Assembly (NCBI RefSeq): GCF_030272615.1
Contig: NC_081413.1
Span: 563,201,010 to 563,265,009, forward strand
Reading direction: 5' to 3'
DNA length: 64,000 nt
Source of the DNA: Cryptomeria japonica
Lineage: Eukaryota; Streptophyta; Pinopsida; Cupressales; Cupressaceae
Of this stretch, positions 35,413 to 46,375 are shown piece by piece (positions within the stretch are counted from its first letter, which is position 1; each line of letters starts with the position of its first letter). The position numbers were made by a program, and so were the translations under genes. The notes beneath the pieces are model-generated. The model was not told the origin of the DNA. It did not search any database and saw nothing but the letters and a program-made list of their open reading frames with translations.

Positions 35413-35942
35413 GTTTAAATAAAATGCGTATGCATGTCCTTGTATGTTATCTTTGTTGTAGTGTAGGTAATAAATGATGCCGCGATGGATGTTCACCTAT
35501 TGCGCTTGATGAAGGGAAGGATACGTAAGAAATAACTGAAGATCAAACTGTAGAAGACCTAAGTAAGCGCAAGGTACGACATAAGCAGAGCAGTCAAGCG
35601 ACACTACCAATGTCTAACTTTAGTGGGTATTGAATTTGCAAATACTGCCACAACTTGCAAAGACTATGGTTTGGTTTAGATCCATCTTTCCTGCAACATA
35701 GCTTAGTTATCTTCTTTATTGGTCAATCATCCACCTCTTCTTCTGGGCATGATTTGTGTGGTCTATTGTAGTTGATTTATTTTTAGTAAAGAACTCTCCT
35801 TCTTCTCAATGTTAGTTAGACATAAGGGAGAAGAATAGGGTAGAGGATTTTTGATAGTCATTCTTGAGTTTCATATTAAAAACTATGTAATCACTTTTAG
35901 AAAACAATGAATAAAAGTTATGTTATTCTGATAAGAATATCA
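35413..35942 (+). repeat. Athila-like LTR fragment in inverted (plus) orientation
   Basis: Reads in plus the sequence found in minus orientation at about 36672-37210 and 46870-47385, for example CATGTCCTTGTATGTTATC and GATGAAGGGAAGGATACGTA. It is truncated at both ends and abuts a gag fragment of opposite orientation. Confidence 0.8.
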
Positions 35943-35956
35943 AAGAGAAGAAAAAT

Positions 35957-36603
35957 AATTGAGAGTACTATGTTTAGACTTTTTGACACTAAATAGGAAC
36001 CTCTCTAGATAATCTTCAAGACTCTCATCTTCTTTCTATTTCATTCTAAAGATATCATCCCCATGACGATTAGTGCCTCTACAATAATCTTTGTATTTAC
36101 AAGAAACAACCGTTTCATCTCATCCCATGTATTGATTGTGCTATTGCCCAAGCTCATAAACCATCTCAAGGACCTTCAAGGTGGCAGGAATTTTTTTGAG
36201 TCTATGGGCATTTGTAGTATAGTCAAAACTCCTACAAAGAATATCAAACTCAAATAGAAATGTGTCTGGATTCTCTATCACCAATCCATATAATTTAGGG
36301 AGGGAAGAAGCTGGAATGTTCTGGAGATTGGCATTATCATGCTGATCAGATATGGGGAACTCAAACGTTGGGTCTGGTTGTGGTGGTGGATTATTTCCAC
36401 TAGGAGGTGGGTTTCCTTGCATTGGACTTGTGGAGGTTGTTACTATATGAAATTATTCTTCTTGAGGTCCAAAGAGGAAATGAAGACTACCTTCTGAGAA
36501 TTTAGATTCAGGGTGATTCAAATTCTCTGGGGTTTGATAAAGTTCAGCAAAAGGATTTATATCTAAGGAATTATTTTCTGCATGATTAGGATGACTGGGT
36601 AGA
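35957..36603 (-). pseudogene. Displaced gag fragment of the Athila-like family
   Basis: Matches 45567-46213 of the adjacent element on the minus strand (FEFPISDQHDNANLQNIPAS near 36350 and the LCRSFDYTTNAHRLK segment near 36225). It begins directly at the truncated LTR at 36604, missing the LTR end, primer binding site, leader and gag start (about 570 bp), so it cannot be a normal 5' end. An internal deletion of about eight bases relative to 45780 is visible near 36178. Confidence 0.8.
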
Positions 36604-37472
36604 AAACTAATTTTAACGAACACACATGATCACTCACCAAGTGGTCCCCCTTAGATGAGTGATACCAGGCTTTCCGAAAACAACTCTTAACATATCAAAA
36701 TAATATAACTTTTTATTCATTGTTTTCTGAAAGTGATTACATAGTTTTTAATATGAAACTCAAGAATGACTATCAAAAATCCTCTGCTCTATTCTTCTCC
36801 CTTCTGTCTAACTAACATTGAGAAGAAGAAGAGCTCTTTATTTAAAAGAAATCAACTACAATAGACCATAAAAATCATGCCCAGAAGAAGAGGCGGATGA
36901 TTGATCGATAAAGAAGATAACTGGAGCTATGCTACAAGAAACATGGATCTAAACCGAACCACAGTCTGCATGCCGTGGTGGTATTTGCAAATTAAATGCC
37001 CACTAAAGTTAGACATTGGTAGTGTTGCTTGATTGCTCTTCTTATGCCGTACCTTGCGCTTGCTCAAGTTCTCTATAGTTTGATCTTCATTCATCTCTTA
37101 CGTATCCTTCCCTTCATCAGGCGCGATAGGAGAACATCCATTGCGACATCATTTATTACCTGCACTACAACAAAGATAACACACAAGGACATACATACAC
37201 ATTTTATTTAATTAACACATCTATTAATTCACATATGATATTACCTTAAATAATCTGCATGGCAACAATAATAAATCACATGGCTGTAGGAATAAATCAC
37301 ATGGCTGCAGGAATAGATTGGCAAAGGTAGAACATGGTTTAATAAGTTCAAGCTTAACATATGGAATACATATAGTCAATTTCCAATACATCACTACTAC
37401 TATGCAAACCAAAAGATAAGAAAAACTCAAGAGTTTTGAGGATAAAAAATATAACAAAGTCTCAACATATCA
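36604..37472 (-). repeat. Truncated 3' LTR of the Athila-like element
   Basis: Matches 46787-47641. In minus orientation it starts TGATATGTTGAGACTTTG at 37472 and stops at 36604, lacking the last ~410 bp of the LTR. It contains two adjacent 22-bp units (AATAAATCACATGGCTG...GG, about 37269-37312), also present at 47445-47490. Confidence 0.85.
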
Positions 37473-39937
37473 TACCCTCCAACTTTAAGAGCTTCTGATC
37501 CTACAACAAAAGGAAAATTTTTGACTCTTGCACTAACTCTCAAATCACCAATGGTGCCCTGACCTGTCCCTCCTAAAGCCAAATTCCAATAAAATCTTTT
37601 CATTTTTTCCAGCCTGGACCATCTGGCTGATTCTTCTGTGATTGCATCATAGGGCTGATCTGTAGGCTGACATCCCAATAGTGGCCACATGAGAATAGAA
37701 GGTTAAAAGATCAGTGGTAGCCAGTTGTTGGTTTTCTCTCTGCCTAGCTATATATACCTGGGGGCTCTTTGCATTGCTTCTTGAAAATTTTGCAATAAAT
37801 AAGGTTCCCCTTGCTTTAATTGATCTGGTAAGTTATTCCAGCATTGAGTTAACCCATCTATTGTAGCTGCTCTATCAGTCTGAACTAGATGCTCATATGC
37901 CTGATAGATTTATTCTCTCATTGGAAGCACTAGTTTTCTAACATCATCCCTTACCAGTAATTTCTGCCATTCATAATAAAGAACTCTTGGTTCTTTTGAT
38001 TCTTTCCTTAATGGCAATGGATAGTCAAACTCTAAATCCTTATATGCTCTAGCTTGTGTCCCCATGCTGATCTCATTCTGAATCCATGATATTAAAGCTT
38101 TGATATGGATATCCCCAATATATAATAAAGGGTTCCACTCACTGTCTAAGGGTACAACATAGTTATGTAAATAAAATTCACATAGCAAATTCTTCATAGC
38201 TGGTGGAGATGTTTGGTAAGCATAAAATAATTCTTTAGGTGTTTCTAAAGAGGGGCTAAGGTCCCTAACAATGTAGTTCAATTTGAAATTTAAATACCGC
38301 TCCTTAAAATGCATAGAATAAACCCTTGGAGGTGCCCTACATTGCATTAATTCGGGGACTATACTAAAAATTGTTTCAACCTTAGCCTCTAATTCCTCAA
38401 TTTTGTCATCCCTCTTTTCTATTTCTTTTTGCTATTTATCAATAACCCCTTGCAACCTAGCCCTCTCTATTTCCCATTGTCTATAAAATGTTAAAGCAAT
38501 GGATAAACTACTTAGGGATGAAGGAGGTATAATAGGTGTTACCTTAGGCTGTGGGATTTCTTCAATAAATTCCTCAATCTGTGCTGGAATCTCTCCAACA
38601 TTTTCCTCAAACTGATGTGAAGTGTCTCCAACAGTCTCTTCAAACTACTCTGGAATCTCTCCAATTATTTCTTCAAGTTGCTGTGAAATATCTCCAACAG
38701 TTTCTTCAAGATGCTGTGGAATTTCTTCATTAACCTCCTCAAGCTGCTATGCCACAAAAGCAAGATTTGACAATCTATCTTCATCAACTTCTACCTGGAT
38801 TTCAGCATCTGCAAGGCTTCCTTCTTCTTGTATTTCAATATCTGCGGGGCTTCCTTCTTCTGATGTTTCCACTGCAATAACCTCTTTTGGATCACCTGCT
38901 AGATGAGCCTTCTGGGTCCTACTCCATGCTCTTCTTACATAAAATTTTGGAGTGGTTGTAGGAATAGTTTCAGTTGCTGTAGGATTTTTTCTTTTTGTCC
39001 TACATCACTTGGATGCAGGAGAAATTTGAGTTGGTTGTGGCTGGACCATGGGTTCTTCATTTGTTTCATTCTTTTCCAACTCCTTCCCTTTTCTCCTAGA
39101 AATTGGTGACTCTCTTTGAAGAGAAGTAGAGGGTTGTTCCACATTTGCTTCAGCCATATCTTCCTCTGCAATAACTACAACTCCTTCAGCAACAAGCATA
39201 TCATCCTCTGCAACAACTACCAGGAAAGAGGGTTTTGCAACATTTTCTTCTTCAACTGGTAGATTCTCTGCAATAGGAGTATCTTCAACCCTAAACTACA
39301 GTATATCCTCAAATACTCCCCATTCCATTTGTGAAACGTCTTTAAGGGAACATTCTACAAGTAGCTTAACCAATCCATGATGGCTAACGAAATGATTTCC
39401 ATTTTTCTGTGTCTCCTTAGCACTTATAGAAATGAGGTGGTATAGAAAGTTAGGAACATTCACCCTCTGGCCATGCCGTAAATGACTAAGTAATTTAAAA
39501 TGCAGTGAATGTAGATTTGAATATCCCCCTTCACAAGTAATGTATTTCATGACATACAAAGCTACCTGAGGCCACTCTGCTAGTAGAGAAACCCTTCTAG
39601 TTCCTTGCTTGTCCACCATTAGAGGCCCATCCATGGGAATTGTGAACTCTGCTTTGGTGCTCCTTGGGTCTTTTGATTCCAGAAATAGTTCCCCTTCCTG
39701 CAGCAACACTGTTACTTCTGCTATTCGCTGCTCTATAGCAATAACCCTTAAGCCTTTAACCATAGCTTCTCATTCATTGAAGGAATGCATAAATTCTGTT
39801 GACATTTCTTCATTAAAGTCCTTGATTTTCAAGAAGTAATCTAGCCAACCATGGTGTCTAAAATGATGCTCAGAAAGAGCATCCTGTAGCAACACCTCAT
39901 TAATTGTTGGCTCATGGCGGATTAGATCACCACCCAT
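37427..39937 (-). pseudogene. Accessory ORF of the Athila-like element (837 codons, env position)
   Basis: One frame runs from ATG at 39937 to the stop at 37427 (inside the LTR), broken only by about nine stops, several of which look like CAG/CAA to TAG/TAA changes (for example 39770-39772, 39296, 37907). N-terminal domain: HHGWLDYFLKIKDFNEEM near 39850, FTIPMDGPLMVD near 39630, LHFKLLSHLRHGQRVNVP near 39480. Next come an acidic/Lys linker with KGKELEKNE near 39085, six 11-residue repeats (38547-38744), a coiled coil near 38380-38450, and a C-terminal domain (MHFKERYLNFKLNYIVRDL near 38290, then to 37430). No signal peptide or membrane segment is visible, so I do not call it an envelope. It is related to LINE-3 ORF3. 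Confidence 0.75.
38547..38744 (-). repeat. Six 33-bp tandem units encoding 11-residue repeats
   Basis: On the minus strand the units translate as LEEVNEEIPQH, LEETVGDISQQ, LEEIIGEIPE*, FEETVGDTSHQ, FEENVGEIPAQ and IEEFIEEIPQ. The 11-residue period with hydrophobic and Glu positions is that of hendecad coiled coils. Lies in the linker of the accessory ORF. Confidence 0.8.
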
Positions 39938-40439
39938 CTCTTACTCTACTAGTATTAAACACTCTGCAACTGAGAAATAGAGGACCAAAATATCCGATAG
40001 ACTTGCTAAATTGAAAATTGCATAACATTTCAATACTGGTGGCATAATTTATTATTTCCTTGTGTGAAATAATAACTTGCTAAACAATGATGGCAAGAAA
40101 TCAATTCTAAGTACCAAAAATGATGGATAATCAATAACTTTGGAAATCAAACCATAAAGCACCCCCCCAACTTAACCTAGCATGTGTCCACACAAGCTGA
40201 CGAGATTTTGGGGAGCGTAGTGGATTTAAAAAAATAATAATCATAATGAAATAATAAATGTGTAATTAAAATAAAACACAATATGTACATACCTGCAGTT
40301 GTATGAAAAAATGATGGCGAAATGGAGTGAAATGACAGATAATAAAGTGGGATGGAATGATGTGGATGGAAACTTATTTATGGAGAAGAATATTCCTATA
40401 AGATATGGAAATATTTATTGTGAAATGATGTGAGAAGAA
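39938..40439. other. Spacer between accessory ORF and pol, no gene seen
   Basis: AT-rich, about 500 bp. In element orientation it lies between the end of pol and the accessory ORF start, so it would be the leader of a separate or spliced message. I see no clear splice or promoter signal that I would defend. Confidence 0.5.
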
Positions 40440-43400
40440 TTATGAAGCGACAAGCATGTTCATTGTAGTGGCTACAGGAACCTCACCTTTATTACTTTGC
40501 TCAATTGCAGCAAGAAGCTGATCAGTTGCTGCAGGAACCTTTGTTTCATCCTTTTGGTCAAATTGCTCCATTATTGAAAACTTCTTCTATCTCATATGGA
40601 CCTAACCACCTGTTTTGCAGCTTCCCCATAGCATCTTTATATCTGAAATCATATAGTAGTGCCCAGTTACCCGCTTTGAACTTCTTCTCTTTGATATTCT
40701 TATCATGCCATTTTGCTCTCTGATTTTGAATTAGTTCTGTCTGTTGGACAACTATTTTCCTCGATTCATCCAAAGTATTCAATTGTTGAATACATTCTTT
40801 CTGTGCTTTAGACAATGTCATATTTAATTGCAAAGTTGTCTTCAGAGTTTTATGCTCAAATTCAATAGGAATCATTGTTGTTTTTCCATAAACCATCTCA
40901 AAAGGTGTAAAACCAATTGATATTTTCCAAGTTGTTCTGTATGCCCAAATTGCTTCTAAAAGCCTATGAGACTAGTCTTTTTTATGAATAGATACTGTTT
41001 TGGTAAGAATATCCTCAAGCTCCCTATTTGTAAATTCTACCTATCCATTAGCTTGTGGATGATATGGAGTAGATTTTTTGTACCTTATATTGTATTCATT
41101 GACCACAGTTGCTATCAATGTTGAAGTAAATTGAGGTCCCTTGTTTGAGACAATCTCTCTTGGTACTCCATATCCTGTAAATATCTCTTCATAAAGAAAT
41201 TCAGCCACCTTATTATCTCTTGCATGTGTCATGGCACGAGCTTCAACCCATTTTGTTACATAGTTTGCACATACCAAAGTGTAGGATTTGCCATTAGAAG
41301 GTGGATCAATTGGGCCAACCAAATCTAAACACCATTTATCAAATGGTGCTACTGATATTTGTGGATATAATGACATTTCATCAAATTTTGTAGGTCTTCC
41401 CATACACTGGCATCTGCCACATTTCCTTGTATACTATGTTGCATCCTTGTGTAATATGGGCCAATAGTATCCTGTATTTAATACTTTCAGTGCTGTTCTT
41501 TTGGCAGCAAAATGTCCTCCACATGGCTCATCATGACATGCATGCAAGATATCATATGTTTCATCTTCTCTCACACATCTTCTCATGACTTGGTCAGGCC
41601 TAGTATAAAACAAACAATCAACAATCCATGAGAAGTTAAAACTTTTTTCAACTAACAATCTTCTTTCCTTAGGAGAGAAATGAATTGGCATTTTAGTAGC
41701 AGCTAAATAATTGGCAATATCAACATACCAGGGAGTATGAGCTTGGATAAGAAATAAATGTTCATCTGGAAAAGCATCATCTATCACTGTAGAATCTTCT
41801 TGTAACTAAAGTCTTGAAAGATAGTCTGCAACCACATTAGACTTCCCTGGTTTATCAACAACTGTGATATCAAATTCCTACATCAACAACAACCAGCGAG
41901 CTAATCTACAGTTATTGAAGACTTATTCATGAGATATCTAATTGCAGTATGATTTGTATGCACAAATATGGGATATCCTGTGATATAGTGCCTGAATTTG
42001 TTGAGTGCATATATAACAACTAACATTTCCTTTTCAGTGACTGTGTAATTTAACTCAGGTCCTTGTAAGTTCTTGCTAATATAATATATTTTATTTTCCA
42101 ATTTGTCAATCTTCTATCCTAAGACTACCCCTATTACATAATTAGATGCATCAGTATGGATTTGGAATGGTAAAGACCAATTTGGACCTTTAAGAATAGG
42201 TGCTTGTGTCAAGGCATGCTTAAGCTTTAAGAAAGCTTCATTGCATGTATAGGTCGATTTAAATTCTATATCCTTGGTAAGCTATGAATATAATGGACTT
42301 GCAATTTTTCTAAAATCTTTGATAAATATTCTGTAGTACCCAGCATGACCAAAGAAACTTCTTAAATCTTTTTGCTTTACAGGGGCATTGGTATTTTGAA
42401 TGACTTCAATCTTTGTTGGATCCACCTGTATTCCTTTTACAAAGATATGGTGACCAAGGACTATTCCTTCCTACATCATGATGAAGCATTTCTCACTATT
42501 TAATGACAAACTATAGTCTTCACATCACTACAAAACTTTTTTCAGGTTCCCTAATGGTTGTTCAAATTCAGAACCATAAGTTGTAAAGTCATCCATATAG
42601 ATTTCCATAATGTCTTGAGAAATATCAGAAAAGATAGTGATCAGTGGTCTTTGAAAAGTGGCTGGAGCATTACACAATCCAAAAGGAAGAACAAAATATG
42701 CATATGTGCCCCAAGGACAAGTAAATATTGTCTTCTCTTGATCCTCTGGGGCTATCTAAATCTGATTGTAACCATTGAATCCATCAAGGAATGAAAAATA
42801 TCTTTTACCAGCCAAGGAATCCAATACCTAATCTACAAATGGTAATGGAAAATGATCTTTTCTTGTTGCCAAATTCAGGGCTCCGTAATCAACACATACT
42901 CTCCATTTTCATCCTTTCTTAGGGACTATGACCAAAGGTGATACCCATTTTCTATCTGAGATAGGATAGATAAACCCAGCCTTTAACAACTTCTACAACT
43001 CTTCTTTAACTATTTCTTTTAAGACAAGATTGATTCTTCTTTGAGGCCGTTTGAGTGGGCAACACTCTTTTTTTATATAAATACGGTGGGTGCAAACTAT
43101 TGGATATATCCCATGCATATCCTTGTAATCCCATACAAAAATATTTTTATGATATTTCAGCAAGTCCACAAGGGCCTCTTTTTGAGTATCTAAAAGATCT
43201 CTATTGATATTCAAACATTTATTCAAATCAACTTCTATCTTGATAGTAAGATCAATATGGTTTATATCATAAAAATGAGAAGAAGATACTTCCTGCGGCA
43301 ACAGAGTATGCAATATATCAGTGGCTGTAGGAAAGTCCAAACCTGCAATATTCAGAACCAACTCCTGCAATTGTTGTTCTTGTATCAATTAATTTATCAG

Positions 43401-43993
43401 AATTTTATAAAGAATTAAATCTTCATCATTTAATTTCATGAATGGCCCTCGATTAATCATCTTAATAGAGTCAACTCCCTCAGATTCTTCTCCCAAAATA
43501 GGCCAAATGGCTTGTTGTTGATCAAGATGGGGTTGTGCAGGAGAATACAAGGCTAATGTTTTTGTAGAATTCCATCTGAAATAGTCATATCCCATGATCT
43601 ACATCCAATATATGCATCAGCTGTGGCAAGCCAAGGTCTTCCTAAAATCACCAGATATCCTCCCAATGTTGCTTTTGGAGATATAATCATAAAGTCTACA
43701 GGGTATTCCCATGAATCCAAAATAACCACTACATCCTCAATGATACCATCAGGTCTTACTGTAGAGCTATCAACAAGCTGTAGAACTATGGGTGTAGCCC
43801 TTAAACTATTGATTTCAAGCTTGTTAATTACTTCTCTTGTCATTACATTAATGGCTGTCGCTAAATCAATTAAAACATTTCTTATCTGGTTGCCATTAAT
43901 GACTATACTTACAACAGGACTACCTAGATCAAAATATTTTGGAATTGCAACCTTGCCTAACATAATATCTGCCAATTGACCCATAACATGCAC
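40440..43993 (-). pseudogene. Athila-like pol: protease, RT, RNase H, integrase
   Basis: Protease from 43993 with LIDLATAINVM near 43870 (an Athila/Tat-like active-site variant) and ILGRPWLATADAYI near 43640. RT: KWVSPLVIVPKKG near 42950, LPFGLCNAPATF near 42690, catalytic IYMDDF near 42600. RNase H: IHTDASNYVIGVVLG near 42150 and ELNYTVTEKEMLVVIYALNKF near 42050. Integrase: HACHDEPCGGHFAAKR near 41530, CLDLVGP near 41325, VSNKGPQF (Asn for the second catalytic Asp) at 41143-41150, PYHPQANG near 41045. A C-terminal region follows, ending near 40440. Stops at 42115, 41435, 41040 and elsewhere disable it. Long runs remain open, so decay is moderate. Confidence 0.85.
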
Positions 43994-44040
43994 TATTTGT
44001 GGATCCTTCTTCTTCCTACCAGATTTTTTTAGACATGCTT

Positions 44041-46251
44041 CTCTCAGTGCCCTACCATATATAGGAACATCTTTATTGCTTGCAACAATGGAATTTTAAC
44101 ACAAATATGCTTCAGTTGATCTATAATATCAAAGCCTTGCTCTTGTTCTATGGGAACCTCCTTTTCTTGCAATCTCTGGGGAAATGGTGGTAATATCTGC
44201 TTTTGAGGTATCACATCTATTAGATCAGAGATTTCTTGTTCTTCTTGTATCTCATTGATAACTGGAGGAGATGGATTAGGGAGTTTTGTCCTAGATCGGA
44301 GGTGAATATCACTTAGAGATAGAGAATAGGTTGGGTATTGATTAAGATTTGCTGAATAAGCTTGTTGTTGTTGTTGAGGCTTAATATTAGGATTTGGCAG
44401 TGGTTGAGTAGGCAACTGCTCTTAGAGTAAAGTAATTAATTAACTTTGCTCTCCTCTTAAGATTTCTCTTTATGCATACATTAGTCATTTAATAATTAAT
44501 ATTTAATTATTAAATGCTCACACCTTAGGGTTAGGTTTTCCTTTTGGTGTTGATCTCCTTTATAAGGATTGATCTCTTGTATTATTCATATTCTTGATTC
44601 ATTTTTCTCTGATAATACATCTTTTCTCTTTGTCAGAGCCAAAACCCTTGTATTCGTTCTCTCTTTCTCTGTGACAGGTTTCTTGCATGCAGGTTTCTTT
44701 TTGGGTTATGTGGATTTGTATTTCTCAAATCCTACAACTGTGTTGGCTTAGGTGGAATTGCAGTGGCTGCAGGAGGAGGCATTATTGTAGGAGGTTGTGG
44801 CTACTGAATAGGCTGTTGATAACCAGAAGATTGGGCATTCCATGGCTGACTCCCCCTCCATTGAGAAGTAGGGTGCCAATTTCCTTGAAACTAACTTCCT
44901 TGGCTTTGAGGTGGATACCAATTCCCTTGTGGTTGCTGCCACTGTGGTATTTGATTACCAAAATGCTGCCCTTGGGCTTGAGAACCATACCGATTTTGAT
45001 AATTACCAATATTTTGAGCATAAGGTGGTTGCCATTAATTATCTGGCACCTAAGAATTTCCACTATAACTAGAAAAAGAAAGTGGATCCAGAGGCATACC
45101 TTGTCTTTGGAAATTTGGTCTTCTTTGAGCAATGTAGAAGAGTTGCTCATCCTCACCTTGTATTGGCTTGAAGGCAGGAACTTCCACATTTGCAACCATT
45201 TTGCATCAGCAATCCTTCTTTCGCTGCCTACAATGAGGGCAAAATTATGTAAGAAATGCATCAGATTCTTCATGCTTCTTCTTAGCTGCAAGTGTATCCA
45301 ACTGGGTAGCCATATTATTTATAATGTCCTCCTTAAAGTCCTTCAATAAATGGCTAAGTTCCAATCTATAAACTCCAGTACTAGATGCTAATGATGGTTC
45401 TCCTGGCTTGAAACGCTTGTTCTCCTTAGATCTGGAATACTTCTTACAAATTTGTCCTATTTCAGCCCAAGTGGACTGTGTAATGTCACCTCCTCCCATA
45501 AGATCCAAAGAATTAGTGCATTCATCACTGATTCCCCTCAAAAATATCAACTTGAGGGAATCTTCATTGAGAGTACTATTTTTAGACTTTTTGACACTAA
45601 ACAAGAACCTCTCCAGATAATCTTCAAGACTCTCATCTTCTTTCTGTGTCATTCTAAGATATCATCTCCATGACGATCAATGCCTCTACAATAATCTTTG
45701 TATTTTGCAAGAAACAACTGTTTCATCTCATCCCATGTATTGATTGTGCTACTACCCAAGCTCATAAACCATCTCAAGGAGGACTCCTTCAAGGTGGCAG
45801 GAAAATTTTTGAGTCTATGGGCATCTATAGTATAGTCAAAACTCCTACAAAGAACATCAAACTCAAACAGAAATGAGTCTAGATCCTCTGTTACCAATCC
45901 ATAGAATTTAGGGAGGGAAGAAGCTGGAATGTTTTGGAGATTGGCATTATCATGTTGATCAGATATGGGGAACTCAAACGTTGGGTCTGGTTGTGGTGGT
46001 GGATTATTTCCACTAGGAGGTGGGTTTCCTTGCATTGGACTTGTGGGGGTTGTTACTATATGAAATTCTTCTTCTTGAGGTCCAAAGAGGAAATGAAGAC
46101 TACCTTCTGGGAATTCAGATTCAGGGTGATTCAAATTCTCTGGGGTTTGATAAAGTTCAGCAAAAGGATTTATATCTGAGGAATTATTTTGTGCATGATT
46201 AGGATGACTGGGCAAAAATCTACCTAGAACATCTCTTCTTCGTCTATGCAC
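44041..46251 (-). pseudogene. Athila-like gag
   Basis: Starts MHRRRRDVLGRFLPSHPN at 46251, about 100 bp after the primer binding site. The capsid-like region includes LPKFYGLVTEDLDSFLFEFD near 45900 and LRWFMSLGSSTINTWDEMKQ near 45750. After a frame change near 45650 comes KEDESLEDYLERFLFSVKK (45640), the standard gag C-terminal helix region. A Gln/Asn/Pro-rich stretch (QGNWYPPQSQ near 44920) leads to KPTQL at about 44745. It is interrupted there by a 316-bp insertion and resumes at 44418 with PTQPLPNPNIKPQQQQQ. No clear CCHC knuckle remains. Continues towards the protease at 43993. Confidence 0.8.
44419..44734. mobile_element. 316-bp insertion in Athila-like gag
   Basis: Flanked by CAACTG at 44413-44418 and 44735-44740. 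Removing the insert plus one CAACTG joins gag in frame across the gap. It has a TATAAGG motif near 44571 followed by a pyrimidine-rich tract, so it may be a small solo or TRIM-type LTR; the ends are not clearly TG...CA. No coding capacity. Confidence 0.65.
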
Positions 46252-46353
46252 GCAGATTCATGAAATTTTTTCAAACAGTGAAGTATGCCAAAAAAAACAA
46301 TTAATTGAAAACTGAAAAGATAATAACCATAACAGGTTCTTAGTTCGACACCA

Positions 46354-46371
46354 TCCCCGATAGCGGCACCA
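46354..46371 (-). promoter_or_regulatory. Primer binding site, tRNA-Asp type
   Basis: The minus strand reads TGGTGCCGCTATCGGGGA four bases after the LTR end. This is close to the TGGCGCC...GGGGA site common in Athila/Tat elements, with transitions. Confidence 0.75.
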
Positions 46372-46375
46372 AAAA

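Noticed and set aside
37269-37312. Adjacent 22-bp units, considered as a CRISPR-like or satellite array
   Set aside because: Only two units without spacers, present at the same place in both LTRs; a simple tandem duplication.
37427-39937. Envelope protein call for the ORF after the Athila-like pol
   Set aside because: No signal peptide, membrane segment or cleavage-site pattern is visible, and its N-terminus resembles LINE-3 ORF3.
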